In this document: in pieces, positions 1-7,058 of the stretch
How the letters are laid out: every line of letters starts with the position of its first letter
Numbering within the stretch: the stretch's first letter is position 1
Assembly: GCA_018714405.1 (NCBI GenBank)
Contig: DVNM01000015.1
Location: 1 to 64,000, forward strand
From: Scybalenecus merdavium
GTDB lineage: Bacteria > Bacillota > Clostridia > Oscillospirales > Acutalibacteraceae
Direction of reading: 5' to 3'
Length of the DNA stretch: 64,000 nt
The notes under the pieces: generated by a model
The model's database searches: none
Told to the model about the DNA's origin: nothing
The model's input: only the letters and a program-made list of their open reading frames with translations
Made by a program: the position numbers and the translations under genes

Positions 1-93
1 ATCAACAATAGAAAAGTACCACTCTTCCTTTTCATCATCCCACGCAGTACGAATAGGCTTATCTTCAAAAAGTTGAATATTATTATCACCCAT
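1..93 (-). CDS. BRO-N-type phage antirepressor-like protein, N-terminal 31 residues only
   Basis: The reading frame leaves the left edge of the window. It starts at an ATG with a GGGAG ribosome site about nine bases upstream and reads MGDNNIQLFEDKPIRTAWDD, then EKEEWYFSIVD. A short polar start followed by K-x-I-R-T-x-W-x-x-E-x-x-x-W-Y-F-S-I-V-D is how Bro-N (BRO family, antirepressor) proteins of clostridial prophages and chromosomal islands begin. The family acts on DNA or phage repressors, but the exact role here is unknown. Only the start of the domain is visible, so the full length and the presence of a C-terminal domain cannot be judged. The gene points leftwards, away from the rest of the window. 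Confidence 0.72.
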   Translation of the reverse strand, partial: MGDNNIQLFEDKPIRTAWDDEKEEWYFSIVD

Positions 94-247
94 ATTATTA
101 TTCTCCCTTTTATGATATTTTAATTTTATCACAAAAAAATCAGATCATCAATATGTTAAAAATCACATGCAGCATGCCATTGGGATGACATTCGGTTGGC
201 ATTCAACCCATCTTGAGCAATCTCAAGTTATCTCAAGGTAAAAATAG

Positions 248-289
248 AAAAGGCTCTAAGCCCCGATTTTAAGGGGTTTAGAGCCTTTT
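248..289. terminator. Strong bidirectional intrinsic terminator
   Basis: A 17-base near-perfect stem (248-264 against 273-289) has an A-run on one flank and a T-run on the other, so it can stop transcription from both sides. It lies between the antirepressor fragment and the tRNA gene. Confidence 0.8.
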
Positions 290-294
290 GGCAT

Positions 295-323
295 AAGAAA
301 AAGACGGTTTGGAAAACCGTCTT
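295..323 (-). terminator. Terminator of the tRNA-Pro gene
   Basis: A ten-base stem (301-310 with 314-323) has a three-base loop and is followed on the minus strand by TTTCTT. It begins three bases after the encoded CCA end of the tRNA. Confidence 0.8.
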
Positions 324-326
324 TTT

Positions 327-403
<77 letters not shown>

Positions 404-413
404 AAACCGCCCT

Positions 414-445
414 AATATAATTACATATTTTTTTGCGTTTGTCAA
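414..445 (-). promoter_or_regulatory. Probable promoter of tRNA-Pro
   Basis: The minus strand has a perfect TTGACA at 440-445 and an AT-rich -10 candidate TATATT at 414-419. The spacing of about 20 is longer than ideal; an overlapping TTATAT gives 19. The position directly upstream of the tRNA supports the call. Confidence 0.5.
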
Positions 446-453
446 TATGTTTC

Positions 454-483
454 TTTGCATTTTACCAAAATTTATGCTAAAAT
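454..483 (+). promoter_or_regulatory. Probable promoter of the arabinofuranosidase gene
   Basis: TTTGCA (454-459), an 18-base spacer, then an extended -10 element TG-C-TAAAAT ending at 483. This lies 35 bases before the chosen start codon. Confidence 0.5.
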
Positions 484-518
484 CTAAGCAGAAAATTAAA
501 ATGCGGAGGTGCATTTTC

Positions 519-2846
519 ATGAAAAAAGTCAAAAAGTGCTTTGCTTTGCTGGCCGCTTTGGCGGTGCTCTTTTCGTTTGCTGCCGTGCCGGGCATGGCGA
601 GCGGCGCGCAGGATGCGCAGGTTTTACAGCTGAAAAAAAGCAGCATCAGCCACGACGTGTCCAACATGCTTTACGGTACGTTCATTGAAGATATTTCTTA
701 TGCCTGTGACGGCGGGCTGGTCTCTAACCTGGTCAACAACAACAGTTTTGAGTACGACGGCGACAATTTTGCAAATTGGTCGTACGACGGGGTGCAGCTT
801 ACGCTGGAAACGCAGTCGCCGTTAAATGCCAACAACCCCACCTATGTCCGTGTAGATGTGCAGGAGGAGGGCAGTCTTGAAAATCTCGGCTTCGTCGAGT
901 ATTACGATTATAAAACGTATGACATCAATGAAAACCGCGCCCAAACGGCGGACATGGGCTTTAAAGAGAACGAGCTCTACGATTTTTCGTGTTACATAAA
1001 AAATGTGGATTTTGACGGTCAAATTTCTGTGGAGCTGGACAGCCCCTCCAACCGCAATAAAAGCAGTGCGAGCGTTGCCGTCTCTGCCAGTGACCGCCAG
1101 GCTGACTGGCAGAAGGTCGAACTGCAGCTGACTTCGCTTGCCACCGAAGACGGCGGCCTGTCCATCGTGTTTGAAGGCAGCGGCACGCTGCTGCTGGATT
1201 TTGTCAGCCTGGTGCCGCAAGGCAGTCACGGATACGGCACACAGACCTGGCCGTATACCACACTGCGCAGTGATCTTTACGAGGCTTTCGCCGCGCTTTC
1301 GCCGGCGTTTATCCGTTTCCCGGGCGGCTGTTTTGCCGAGGGCGACAGCCTGGAAAATCTTTACAGCTGGAAAAATACGATCGGCCCGCTCGAGGAGCGA
1401 AAGCAGGGCTATAATTTGTGGCGCAACACCGAGACCGGTGTGGACTACATCAACACCAACGCCATGGGTTACCACGAGTTTTTTCAGCTTTGCGACGAGC
1501 TGAATGCTGAGCCGATCCCCGTGCTCAATGCCGGGCTGATCTGCCAGGCGCGCTGCGGCTATGACGAAACGTATGCAAAATACCAAAACGGCGAGATCAC
1601 CTCCGACGAGTGGGAAGCTTATCTCGACACGATCGCGCTGCGCCCGGGCACGCCGGAATTTGAAAACTATGTGCAGGATCTGCTGGATCTGATCGAGTAT
1701 GCAAACGGCAGCGCCACCTCCACTTACTGGGGCGCGCTGCGCGCGGCCAACGGTCATGAAGAACCGTTTGACCTGAAGTATATCGGCATCGGCAACGAAA
1801 ACTGGGGAGAAGTCTACTGGCGCAATTTTGACGCTATTTATCAGGTCATTCATGAAAGATATCCTGATTTGATCATTATCACTTCTGCCGGCACATCGCT
1901 CGAGGGCGATGCGTACGACGAGGCGTGGCGCGTTGCACCGCGCGACTACCCGGACACGGTCGTGGACGAACATTATTATACTTACGACGGCTATCTGTTT
2001 GAACACACGGACCGCTATGATGATTTTGACCGAAACGGCCCCAAGGTGTTTGTCGGCGAATATGCCGCAACGCCCAAGAGCGTCGGCACCATTGAAACCA
2101 AAAGCAATATCTTTGGGGCGGTGGAAGAAGCACAGTACATGGCTGCCGGCCTGGAGCGCAACAGCGACGTGGTGGCTATGGCCTCCTATGCGCCCACGTT
2201 TGCCAAGATCAATTCCCAGTGCTGGAACGTCAACATGCTTTGGTTCGACTCACAGTCGGTCGTCTACACGCCAAGCTATTATGTGCAAATGCTCTATTCC
2301 AACAATACCGGCACAAAGCAGGTGGATGCGGATTTTGAAATCGCTACAGGCAAGGCCGGCGAATATGCGCGCCAAAACGTGACGGTGGATGAGGAAAACG
2401 AAGTCCTTTACGTTAAGCTGGTCAATTCCACCGGGGAAGATCAGACGGTTACCGTGGATGCCGCCGATTTCGGCGCGGTCAATCTGGTGTCTGACCTGCA
2501 TTTTGGCAACAAATTCAAGTCGGCGGCCAATGAGCTGGACAAAACATACATTGCGCCGTCCGAGTCTGTGCTGGAAGTGCAGGACGGTCAGTTCGATGTG
2601 CAGATGGAAGGCTACAGCGTGCATGTCATCCGCATTGCCTACGGCGCAAATGACGGCAGCGGCCTTTATACACTGCCGAACTTTGTGCCCACTGAGGTGC
2701 AGCGCTATACGCCGGTCGCCGTCAAGGTGGCGGTGCCGTGTACGGCCGCTGTGATTGTGCTCGTCATTTTGGCGCTTGTGTGGCTCCCGAAATTTGTGAA
2801 AAAGCAGCGCGCAAAAAAAGCGCAGGCACCGGCTGAAAATCAATAA
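519..2846 (+). CDS. GH51-type alpha-L-arabinofuranosidase, secreted and membrane-anchored
   Basis: Predicted to release terminal arabinofuranosyl units from arabinan or arabinoxylan outside the cell. The ATG at 519 is chosen over an upstream in-frame start because GGAGG lies just before it and it opens a good signal peptide (K-K-V-K-K, then a hydrophobic stretch to about residue 27). The 775-residue protein carries the GH51 acid/base motif GNEN with Glu near residue 427 and a nucleophile motif VGEYA near 514. Near residue 735 a hydrophobic helix is followed by KKQRAKK, which fits a C-terminal membrane anchor with a cytoplasmic basic tail rather than an LPXTG signal. GH51 enzymes are often intracellular, so export plus an anchor is notable. 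The gene has its own promoter and no carbohydrate neighbours. Confidence 0.88.
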   Translation: MKKVKKCFALLAALAVLFSFAAVPGMASGAQDAQVLQLKKSSISHDVSNMLYGTFIEDISYACDGGLVSNLVNNNSFEYDGDNFANWSYDGVQLTLETQSPLNANNPTYVRVDVQEEGSLENLGFVEYYDYKTYDINENRAQTADMGFKENELYDFSCYIKNVDFDGQISVELDSPSNRNKSSASVAVSASDRQADWQKVELQLTSLATEDGGLSIVFEGSGTLLLDFVSLVPQGSHGYGTQTWPYTTLRSDLYEAFAALSPAFIRFPGGCFAEGDSLENLYSWKNTIGPLEERKQGYNLWRNTETGVDYINTNAMGYHEFFQLCDELNAEPIPVLNAGLICQARCGYDETYAKYQNGEITSDEWEAYLDTIALRPGTPEFENYVQDLLDLIEYANGSATSTYWGALRAANGHEEPFDLKYIGIGNENWGEVYWRNFDAIYQVIHERYPDLIIITSAGTSLEGDAYDEAWRVAPRDYPDTVVDEHYYTYDGYLFEHTDRYDDFDRNGPKVFVGEYAATPKSVGTIETKSNIFGAVEEAQYMAAGLERNSDVVAMASYAPTFAKINSQCWNVNMLWFDSQSVVYTPSYYVQMLYSNNTGTKQVDADFEIATGKAGEYARQNVTVDEENEVLYVKLVNSTGEDQTVTVDAADFGAVNLVSDLHFGNKFKSAANELDKTYIAPSESVLEVQDGQFDVQMEGYSVHVIRIAYGANDGSGLYTLPNFVPTEVQRYTPVAVKVAVPCTAAVIVLVILALVWLPKFVKKQRAKKAQAPAENQ

Positions 2847-2882
2847 TAAGCACACATATAGTCGCGCAAATGAAAGATAGTA

Positions 2883-2912
2883 TTGACATTTTTATTTGGG
2901 CGTTGTTATAAT
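2883..2912 (+). promoter_or_regulatory. Consensus sigma-A promoter for the flavin reductase gene
   Basis: Perfect TTGACA (2883-2888), an 18-base spacer and perfect TATAAT (2907-2912), followed by a short leader and an AGCGAGGGGG-type ribosome site before the ATG at 2951. Confidence 0.85.
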
Positions 2913-2950
2913 GAAACTGTACCGGCAGATAATAGCGAGGGGGCTGTTTT

Positions 2951-3565
2951 ATGGAATTCGATAAAAGCGTACTTTTTAACATCAGTTACGGGCTTTATGT
3001 GCTGACTACGCAGTTTGGCAAGGAAGACAACGGCTGCATCATCAACACGCTCAGCCAAATCACCGACACGCCGGTCGTTGTGTCTGTTAATGTCAACAAA
3101 AAAAATTACACGGCCGAGTTGATTTCCAAATCTAAAAAGTTCAACGTCTCCATGCTCAGCACCGACGCCGGTTTTGACATGTTTCAGCACTTTGGTTTTC
3201 AAAGCGGACGCGATGTGGACAAATTCGCCGACTTTGAGGATGTTTACCGCAGCCAAAACGGCGTTTATTTTGTCAACCGCGGCACCAACGCTTTCATCAG
3301 CGCTGAGGTGGACGACATCATTGACTTCGACACACATCTGATGTTCGTTGGCCATGTGACCGACGGCGGCCGTCTTTCAAACCGCGAAAGCATGACCTAT
3401 ACCTATTATCAGAACAATGTAAAACCCAAAAAGAAACCGGCTGACGAGGGTGCATATGTCTGCACCGTCTGCGGCTATGTGCACGAGGGCGGCAAGCCGC
3501 CGGCAGATTTCATCTGCCCGGTCTGCAAGCACGGTGCATCCTACTTTGTAAAAATGGATTCTTAA
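2951..3565 (+). CDS. Flavin reductase-like protein with C-terminal rubredoxin domain (high-molecular-weight rubredoxin type)
   Basis: Residues 1 to about 155 match the FMN-binding split-barrel flavin reductase fold. The last 37 residues form a short rubredoxin-type iron knuckle with C171-x-x-C174 and C189-x-x-C192. The same architecture is known from the Hrb protein of acetogens, which passes electrons from NAD(P)H to A-type flavoproteins that reduce oxygen or nitric oxide. By that analogy the protein probably serves oxidative or nitrosative stress defence in the cytoplasm. No flavodiiron partner is encoded nearby. It is transcribed alone, from a consensus promoter to a terminator. Confidence 0.85.
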   Translation: MEFDKSVLFNISYGLYVLTTQFGKEDNGCIINTLSQITDTPVVVSVNVNKKNYTAELISKSKKFNVSMLSTDAGFDMFQHFGFQSGRDVDKFADFEDVYRSQNGVYFVNRGTNAFISAEVDDIIDFDTHLMFVGHVTDGGRLSNRESMTYTYYQNNVKPKKKPADEGAYVCTVCGYVHEGGKPPADFICPVCKHGASYFVKMDS

Positions 3566-3572
3566 AACGAAT

Positions 3573-3613
3573 ACGGCGGCATGATCGGCAGTTTCTGCCG
3601 GCCGCCGTTTTTT
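3573..3613 (+). terminator. Intrinsic terminator after the flavin reductase gene
   Basis: ACGGCGGC (3573-3580) pairs with GCCGCCGT (3601-3608), with an inner CGGCAG/CTGCCG hairpin, followed by a T-run. It also argues against the long upstream start of the next gene. Confidence 0.8.
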
Positions 3614-3634
3614 ATGAGCAAAATGAGGTGTATT

Positions 3635-4309
3635 ATGGCGTTGATCTACATAGTGGAAGATGACAATTCCATCCGCGACCTGGAAAGCTACGCTTTGCAG
3701 AATATCAATTACGAGGTGTGCGGCTTTGAAAAAGGAGCCGAGCTTTACCCGGCGCTTGAGGCGCGTATGCCGGATCTGATCATTTTAGATATTATGCTGC
3801 CGGAAGAAGACGGCATTTCCATTTTAAAGCGTCTGCGCAAAAACACGGCCACGGCCGCGTTGCCGATCATGGTCGTTACGGCGAAGGATACCGAGATGGA
3901 CGCGGTGCGTGCGCTCGACAACGGCGCCGACGACTATGTGACCAAGCCGTTTGGCGTAATGGAATTTTTGTCGCGCGTCAAGGCGCTGCTGCGCCGCAGC
4001 GAGGGCAAAACAAGCGCGCATAAGTGGGTCTATGACCAGCTGGTGCTCGACGATGAAAAGCACCGCGTTACGGTGGACGGCGAAAACGTGGAACTGACGT
4101 TTAAAGAATATGAACTGCTGAAATACCTGCTGATCAATAAGGGCATCGTGCTTTCGCGCGACAAGATCATGGACACGATCTGGGGCTACAATTTTGAGAG
4201 CGAGAGCCGCACGGTAGACGCGCACATCCAGACTCTGCGCAAAAAGCTCGGCAAAATGGGCAGCGCGATCATCACGGTGCGCAATGTCGGCTACAAATTG
4301 GGTGAGTGA
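3635..4309 (+). CDS. OmpR/PhoB-family response regulator
   Basis: A 224-residue DNA-binding regulator. The receiver domain (about 1-118) has the acidic pocket E8-D9-D10, phosphoacceptor D52 in LILDIMLP and the conserved Lys in the VTKPFG loop. The C-terminal winged helix (about 128-222) contains the usual E-L-T-F-K-E-Y-E-L-L segment. The ATG at 3635 follows GAGGTG and begins MALIYIVEDD; an earlier in-frame ATG at 3581 would lie inside the terminator hairpin. The partner kinase starts three bases after the stop, so the two form one transcription unit. Targets are unknown. Confidence 0.92.
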   Translation: MALIYIVEDDNSIRDLESYALQNINYEVCGFEKGAELYPALEARMPDLIILDIMLPEEDGISILKRLRKNTATAALPIMVVTAKDTEMDAVRALDNGADDYVTKPFGVMEFLSRVKALLRRSEGKTSAHKWVYDQLVLDDEKHRVTVDGENVELTFKEYELLKYLLINKGIVLSRDKIMDTIWGYNFESESRTVDAHIQTLRKKLGKMGSAIITVRNVGYKLGE

Positions 4310-4312
4310 CGT

Positions 4313-5326
4313 ATGCGCAGAAAAATTTTTGTAAAAGAGTGCCTGCTTTCTTTGGGCTTTACGGTGCTGTGTTTTGTGATCGGGCTTTTGATCCCGCTCA
4401 GTCAGGGCGAACCGCTAAACGGTGCATTCTTTTTTAAGTGGGGCGTGGCGCTTGCGCTTGTGTTGGCGCTCAGCGTGCTCGTCTCGCATTTCTCCGCCGG
4501 GCGCATCACGGCGGAAGTCGCCCGGCAGATCAACGACTTGGGTAAAAATCTGGATGCGGTGGACAAGGGCAAGATCGACGCCGAGTTTGTGCCGTTTGTG
4601 GATGCGCTTGTCAGCTACAAGCAGCAGCTGGCGCGTGTCGATAAGCTGAAAAAACAATTCACAGCCAATGTGTCGCACGAGCTGAAAACGCCCATGACCT
4701 CGATCAGCGGCTACGCCGAAATGCTGGAAAACGGCATTGTAAAGGCGGACGATGTGCAGAAGATCGGCCATGTGATCCACAAAGAGGCCAAGCGCCTGAT
4801 CAATATTTCCAACGACATTATTCAGCTTTCACAGCTGGAGGACGGCGACGAAACGCGCCACTATGAGCGTGTGGATCTTTACGATATTGCCAGTGACTGT
4901 GTCAGCTCCATTGCGTTTCATGCCGAGAAAAAGGGCAGCGAGATTCTTTTTGAGGGCGAGCATGTTTACATAAACGGCAACAAGGGCTTGCTTGCAGAGC
5001 TGGTATATAATTTGGTGGATAATGCCGTGCGCTACAATAAGCCGGACGGCAAAGTTTGGGTCAGCGTGCATGCACAAAACGGCAAAGCCGTTTTGCGCGT
5101 AAAGGACAACGGCATCGGCATACCCGAAAAGTATCAGGAACGCATTTTTGAACGCTTTTTCCGCGTGGACAAAAGCCGCTCCAAAGAGACGGGCGGCACC
5201 GGCCTTGGTCTGGCCATCGTCAAACATATTGTGCTGTACCACAATGCCGAGATCTCGATCGACTCCGAACTGGGCAAAGGCACCACGTTCACAACCGTGT
5301 TCGACATGCTGGAAAATCCATCGTAA
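4313..5326 (+). CDS. Sensor histidine kinase, partner of the preceding regulator
   Basis: A 337-residue membrane kinase. Two hydrophobic segments near residues 9-27 and 37-57 are joined by a very short loop, so there is almost no extracellular sensor domain. The dimerisation domain has the H-box VSHELKTPMTS with H122. The ATPase domain has an N-box (NLVDNAVRYN), a G1 box (DNGIGIP) and a G2 box (GGTGLGLAI). The short outer loop suggests it senses within the membrane or through another protein. It is followed by a terminator at 5387. Confidence 0.92.
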   Translation: MRRKIFVKECLLSLGFTVLCFVIGLLIPLSQGEPLNGAFFFKWGVALALVLALSVLVSHFSAGRITAEVARQINDLGKNLDAVDKGKIDAEFVPFVDALVSYKQQLARVDKLKKQFTANVSHELKTPMTSISGYAEMLENGIVKADDVQKIGHVIHKEAKRLINISNDIIQLSQLEDGDETRHYERVDLYDIASDCVSSIAFHAEKKGSEILFEGEHVYINGNKGLLAELVYNLVDNAVRYNKPDGKVWVSVHAQNGKAVLRVKDNGIGIPEKYQERIFERFFRVDKSRSKETGGTGLGLAIVKHIVLYHNAEISIDSELGKGTTFTTVFDMLENPS

Positions 5327-5386
5327 GCGACCATTGATTACACGCCCGTTGACCGTTCGGCGGATCAAGCGTAAATTACATAAATG

Positions 5387-5420
5387 AAAAAGCCGCGGCA
5401 TCTGCGATGCCGTGGTTTTT
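5387..5420 (+). terminator. Terminator of the two-component operon
   Basis: The hairpin GCCGCGGCATC/GATGCCGTGG is flanked by A-runs and T-runs, with a TTTTT tail. Confidence 0.8.
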
Positions 5421-5465
5421 GTGCAGATGGCGCTTAAAAATAGCGTAGATTTTGCATGGCGCAGA

Positions 5466-5474
5466 TGCTATACT
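5466..5474 (+). promoter_or_regulatory. Extended -10 promoter element for the 345-residue membrane protein
   Basis: TG-C-TATACT lies 45 bases before the GTG start, with no clear -35 box at the right distance, as expected for an extended -10 promoter. Confidence 0.45.
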
Positions 5475-5518
5475 GAAACCGAACAGCCGGTTTTGGCCGC
5501 AATACAGGAGGGAGCACT

Positions 5519-6556
5519 GTGGAAAAGACTGTACTTTTTAATATTATACTGTCCGTCTGTGTGATCGTGCTGAGTCAGATCTGTTCGTTTTGGATCCTTT
5601 TTCGCGCGTTCGACTGCAGCGGCGTCACCTTTCGCGAAATACTGCAAAACCCTGATCTGCGCAGCTATTCAGGCAGCCGGCACGCCGGCCGCTGGCGTTA
5701 TCGGATGCTGCAAAGTTATCTTTCGGAAAGGGCCGATTCGCCGGATGTGCTTCGCGGCTGGCTGCGGCTGTACCGCTTTGCTTCGCTGCCCAGTGTGCTG
5801 GCTTCGCTGCTTCTGATTTTGGGCATGTCCCTGGGCGCTGGCGCAGCGCGGTATATTCTGCTCGGAAATATCGTTTCGCTTTTGGCTGCCGCCGCGCTCG
5901 GTGCCGCTGCAAAAGTTTATCAAAACAGTCATCCGCTCACACCGCTGCAACAGGAAAAACTCCACACCAAGCGCCGGCGCGACAAAGCGGCGGACCCACA
6001 CCGCACGCGTAACTTTGTGGTCCTTGCCGCGGTCAATGTGCTGTTTGTCGGGATTTTTGTGTTTATGCTGCTAGGCATCGGCAGCGTCATCTCGCAGCGC
6101 ATAGTGCCCCAGACACAAACGCCCTCTGCCTCGCAGGCCGAACAGGCGCCGGCCGTCGATTATCAGACGGTCAGTGCTGCTTTGCAGCAAGCCGGGTTTG
6201 AAACGGCCAATGTGCCGACAACGTACTGGCAGATCGATGAAGAAAAACTGCAATACGTTGCCGCCGGGCTAAAGGGTGAAACCAAATTTGAGTATTATGC
6301 GTATACAAACGGCGAAAGCACAGATTTAGTTTACAACCAAATCGTCTACGACATTGCGCCGGAAATCATAGATGAACATGAAGAAGATGCTTATGAGACA
6401 GCACTTTCCGGCGGTGGTGAAATGTTTGCCATCACGCAGGCAGACGTGTATACGGTAGTGCTTTACCGCGGCGATACGGTCGTTTACGCCTATGCACCGC
6501 AGGATCCTACCGAAATACAAGACCTTTTGGTGCAGCTGGGGTATCTGCAGACTTGA
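5519..6556 (+). CDS. Unknown four-helix membrane protein
   Basis: I do not recognise a family. The GTG start is preceded by AGGAGGGA at the right distance. The 345-residue product has hydrophobic segments near residues 5-28, 88-108, 112-132 and 164-188. Two basic cytoplasmic-type stretches separate them, including KRRRDKAADPHRTR near 150-165. A C-terminal part of about 155 residues (190-345) is hydrophilic and lies outside the membrane if the positive-inside rule holds. That outer part starts with a Pro/Ser/Gln-rich linker and then an acidic, tyrosine-containing region. It is monocistronic, with its own promoter and terminator. Confidence 0.8.
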   Translation: MEKTVLFNIILSVCVIVLSQICSFWILFRAFDCSGVTFREILQNPDLRSYSGSRHAGRWRYRMLQSYLSERADSPDVLRGWLRLYRFASLPSVLASLLLILGMSLGAGAARYILLGNIVSLLAAAALGAAAKVYQNSHPLTPLQQEKLHTKRRRDKAADPHRTRNFVVLAAVNVLFVGIFVFMLLGIGSVISQRIVPQTQTPSASQAEQAPAVDYQTVSAALQQAGFETANVPTTYWQIDEEKLQYVAAGLKGETKFEYYAYTNGESTDLVYNQIVYDIAPEIIDEHEEDAYETALSGGGEMFAITQADVYTVVLYRGDTVVYAYAPQDPTEIQDLLVQLGYLQT

Positions 6557-6574
6557 CCATATAATGCACATTTG

Positions 6575-6600
6575 CCGGCAGGGGAGACCCTGCCGGTTTT
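6575..6600 (+). terminator. Terminator of the unknown membrane protein gene
   Basis: CCGGCAGGG, loop GAGA, CCCTGCCGG, then TTTTT. Confidence 0.85.
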
Positions 6601-6626
6601 TATTTTCAGCGCCGTGTACAAAATGC

Positions 6627-6655
6627 TTGACAAAGCAGGTAGAATGCGTTAAACT
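6627..6655 (+). promoter_or_regulatory. Promoter of the BlaI/M56 operon
   Basis: Perfect TTGACA (6627-6632), a 17-base spacer and TAAACT (6650-6655). Confidence 0.65.
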
Positions 6656-6666
6656 CAAATTAGGAA

Positions 6667-6676
6667 GAATGCATTC
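6667..6676. promoter_or_regulatory. Palindrome GAATGCATTC, candidate BlaI-type operator
   Basis: A perfect ten-base palindrome about 11 bases after the -10 box and 23 bases before the regulator start, the usual position for an autoregulatory site. It does not match the TACA/TGTA core of the classical BlaI/MecI operator; a TGTACA palindrome lies just upstream of the -35 box at 6616-6621. Role inferred from position only. Confidence 0.35.
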
Positions 6677-6699
6677 AACCTTTATAAGGAGGGATAGTT

Positions 6700-7050
6700 A
6701 TGGATACACCAAAGGTATTTGAAAGTGAGTACCGCTTCTGCCTTGTCCTTTGGGCCAATGAACCGGTCAAAAGCACAGAACTCGTCAGGCTGTGCAAGCA
6801 GCAGCTCGGCTGGTCCAAGGGCACGACCTACACGGTCATCCGCCGTTTGGCCGAGCGCGGCGTGCTGAAAAACGAAAACGCTGTCGTCACCTCGCTCGTT
6901 TCCAAAGAAGATGTGCAGACTGCAGAAGTCGGCGAGCTGATGGAAAAACGTTTCGGCGGTTCTGTGCCGGCGTTTCTGGCGGCGTTCACCAAGCAGCAGG
7001 ACTTAAGCGACGAGCAGCTGCAGGAGATCCTGCGCATCATTGAAGGGTAG
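6700..7050 (+). CDS. BlaI/MecI-family transcriptional repressor
   Basis: A 116-residue winged-helix repressor with the family layout. The N-terminal recognition region contains the segment W-S-K-G-T-T-Y-T-V-I-R-R-L and is followed by G-V-L-K-N. The C-terminal dimerisation helices end in DLSDEQLQEILRIIEG. Repressors of this family bind as dimers and are cleaved or released when the partner M56 membrane protease is activated. The partner begins eight bases downstream, making a classical repressor-sensor operon. SD AGGAGG precedes the ATG. Confidence 0.9.
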   Translation: MDTPKVFESEYRFCLVLWANEPVKSTELVRLCKQQLGWSKGTTYTVIRRLAERGVLKNENAVVTSLVSKEDVQTAEVGELMEKRFGGSVPAFLAAFTKQQDLSDEQLQEILRIIEG

Positions 7051-7058
7051 GTGCGGCC

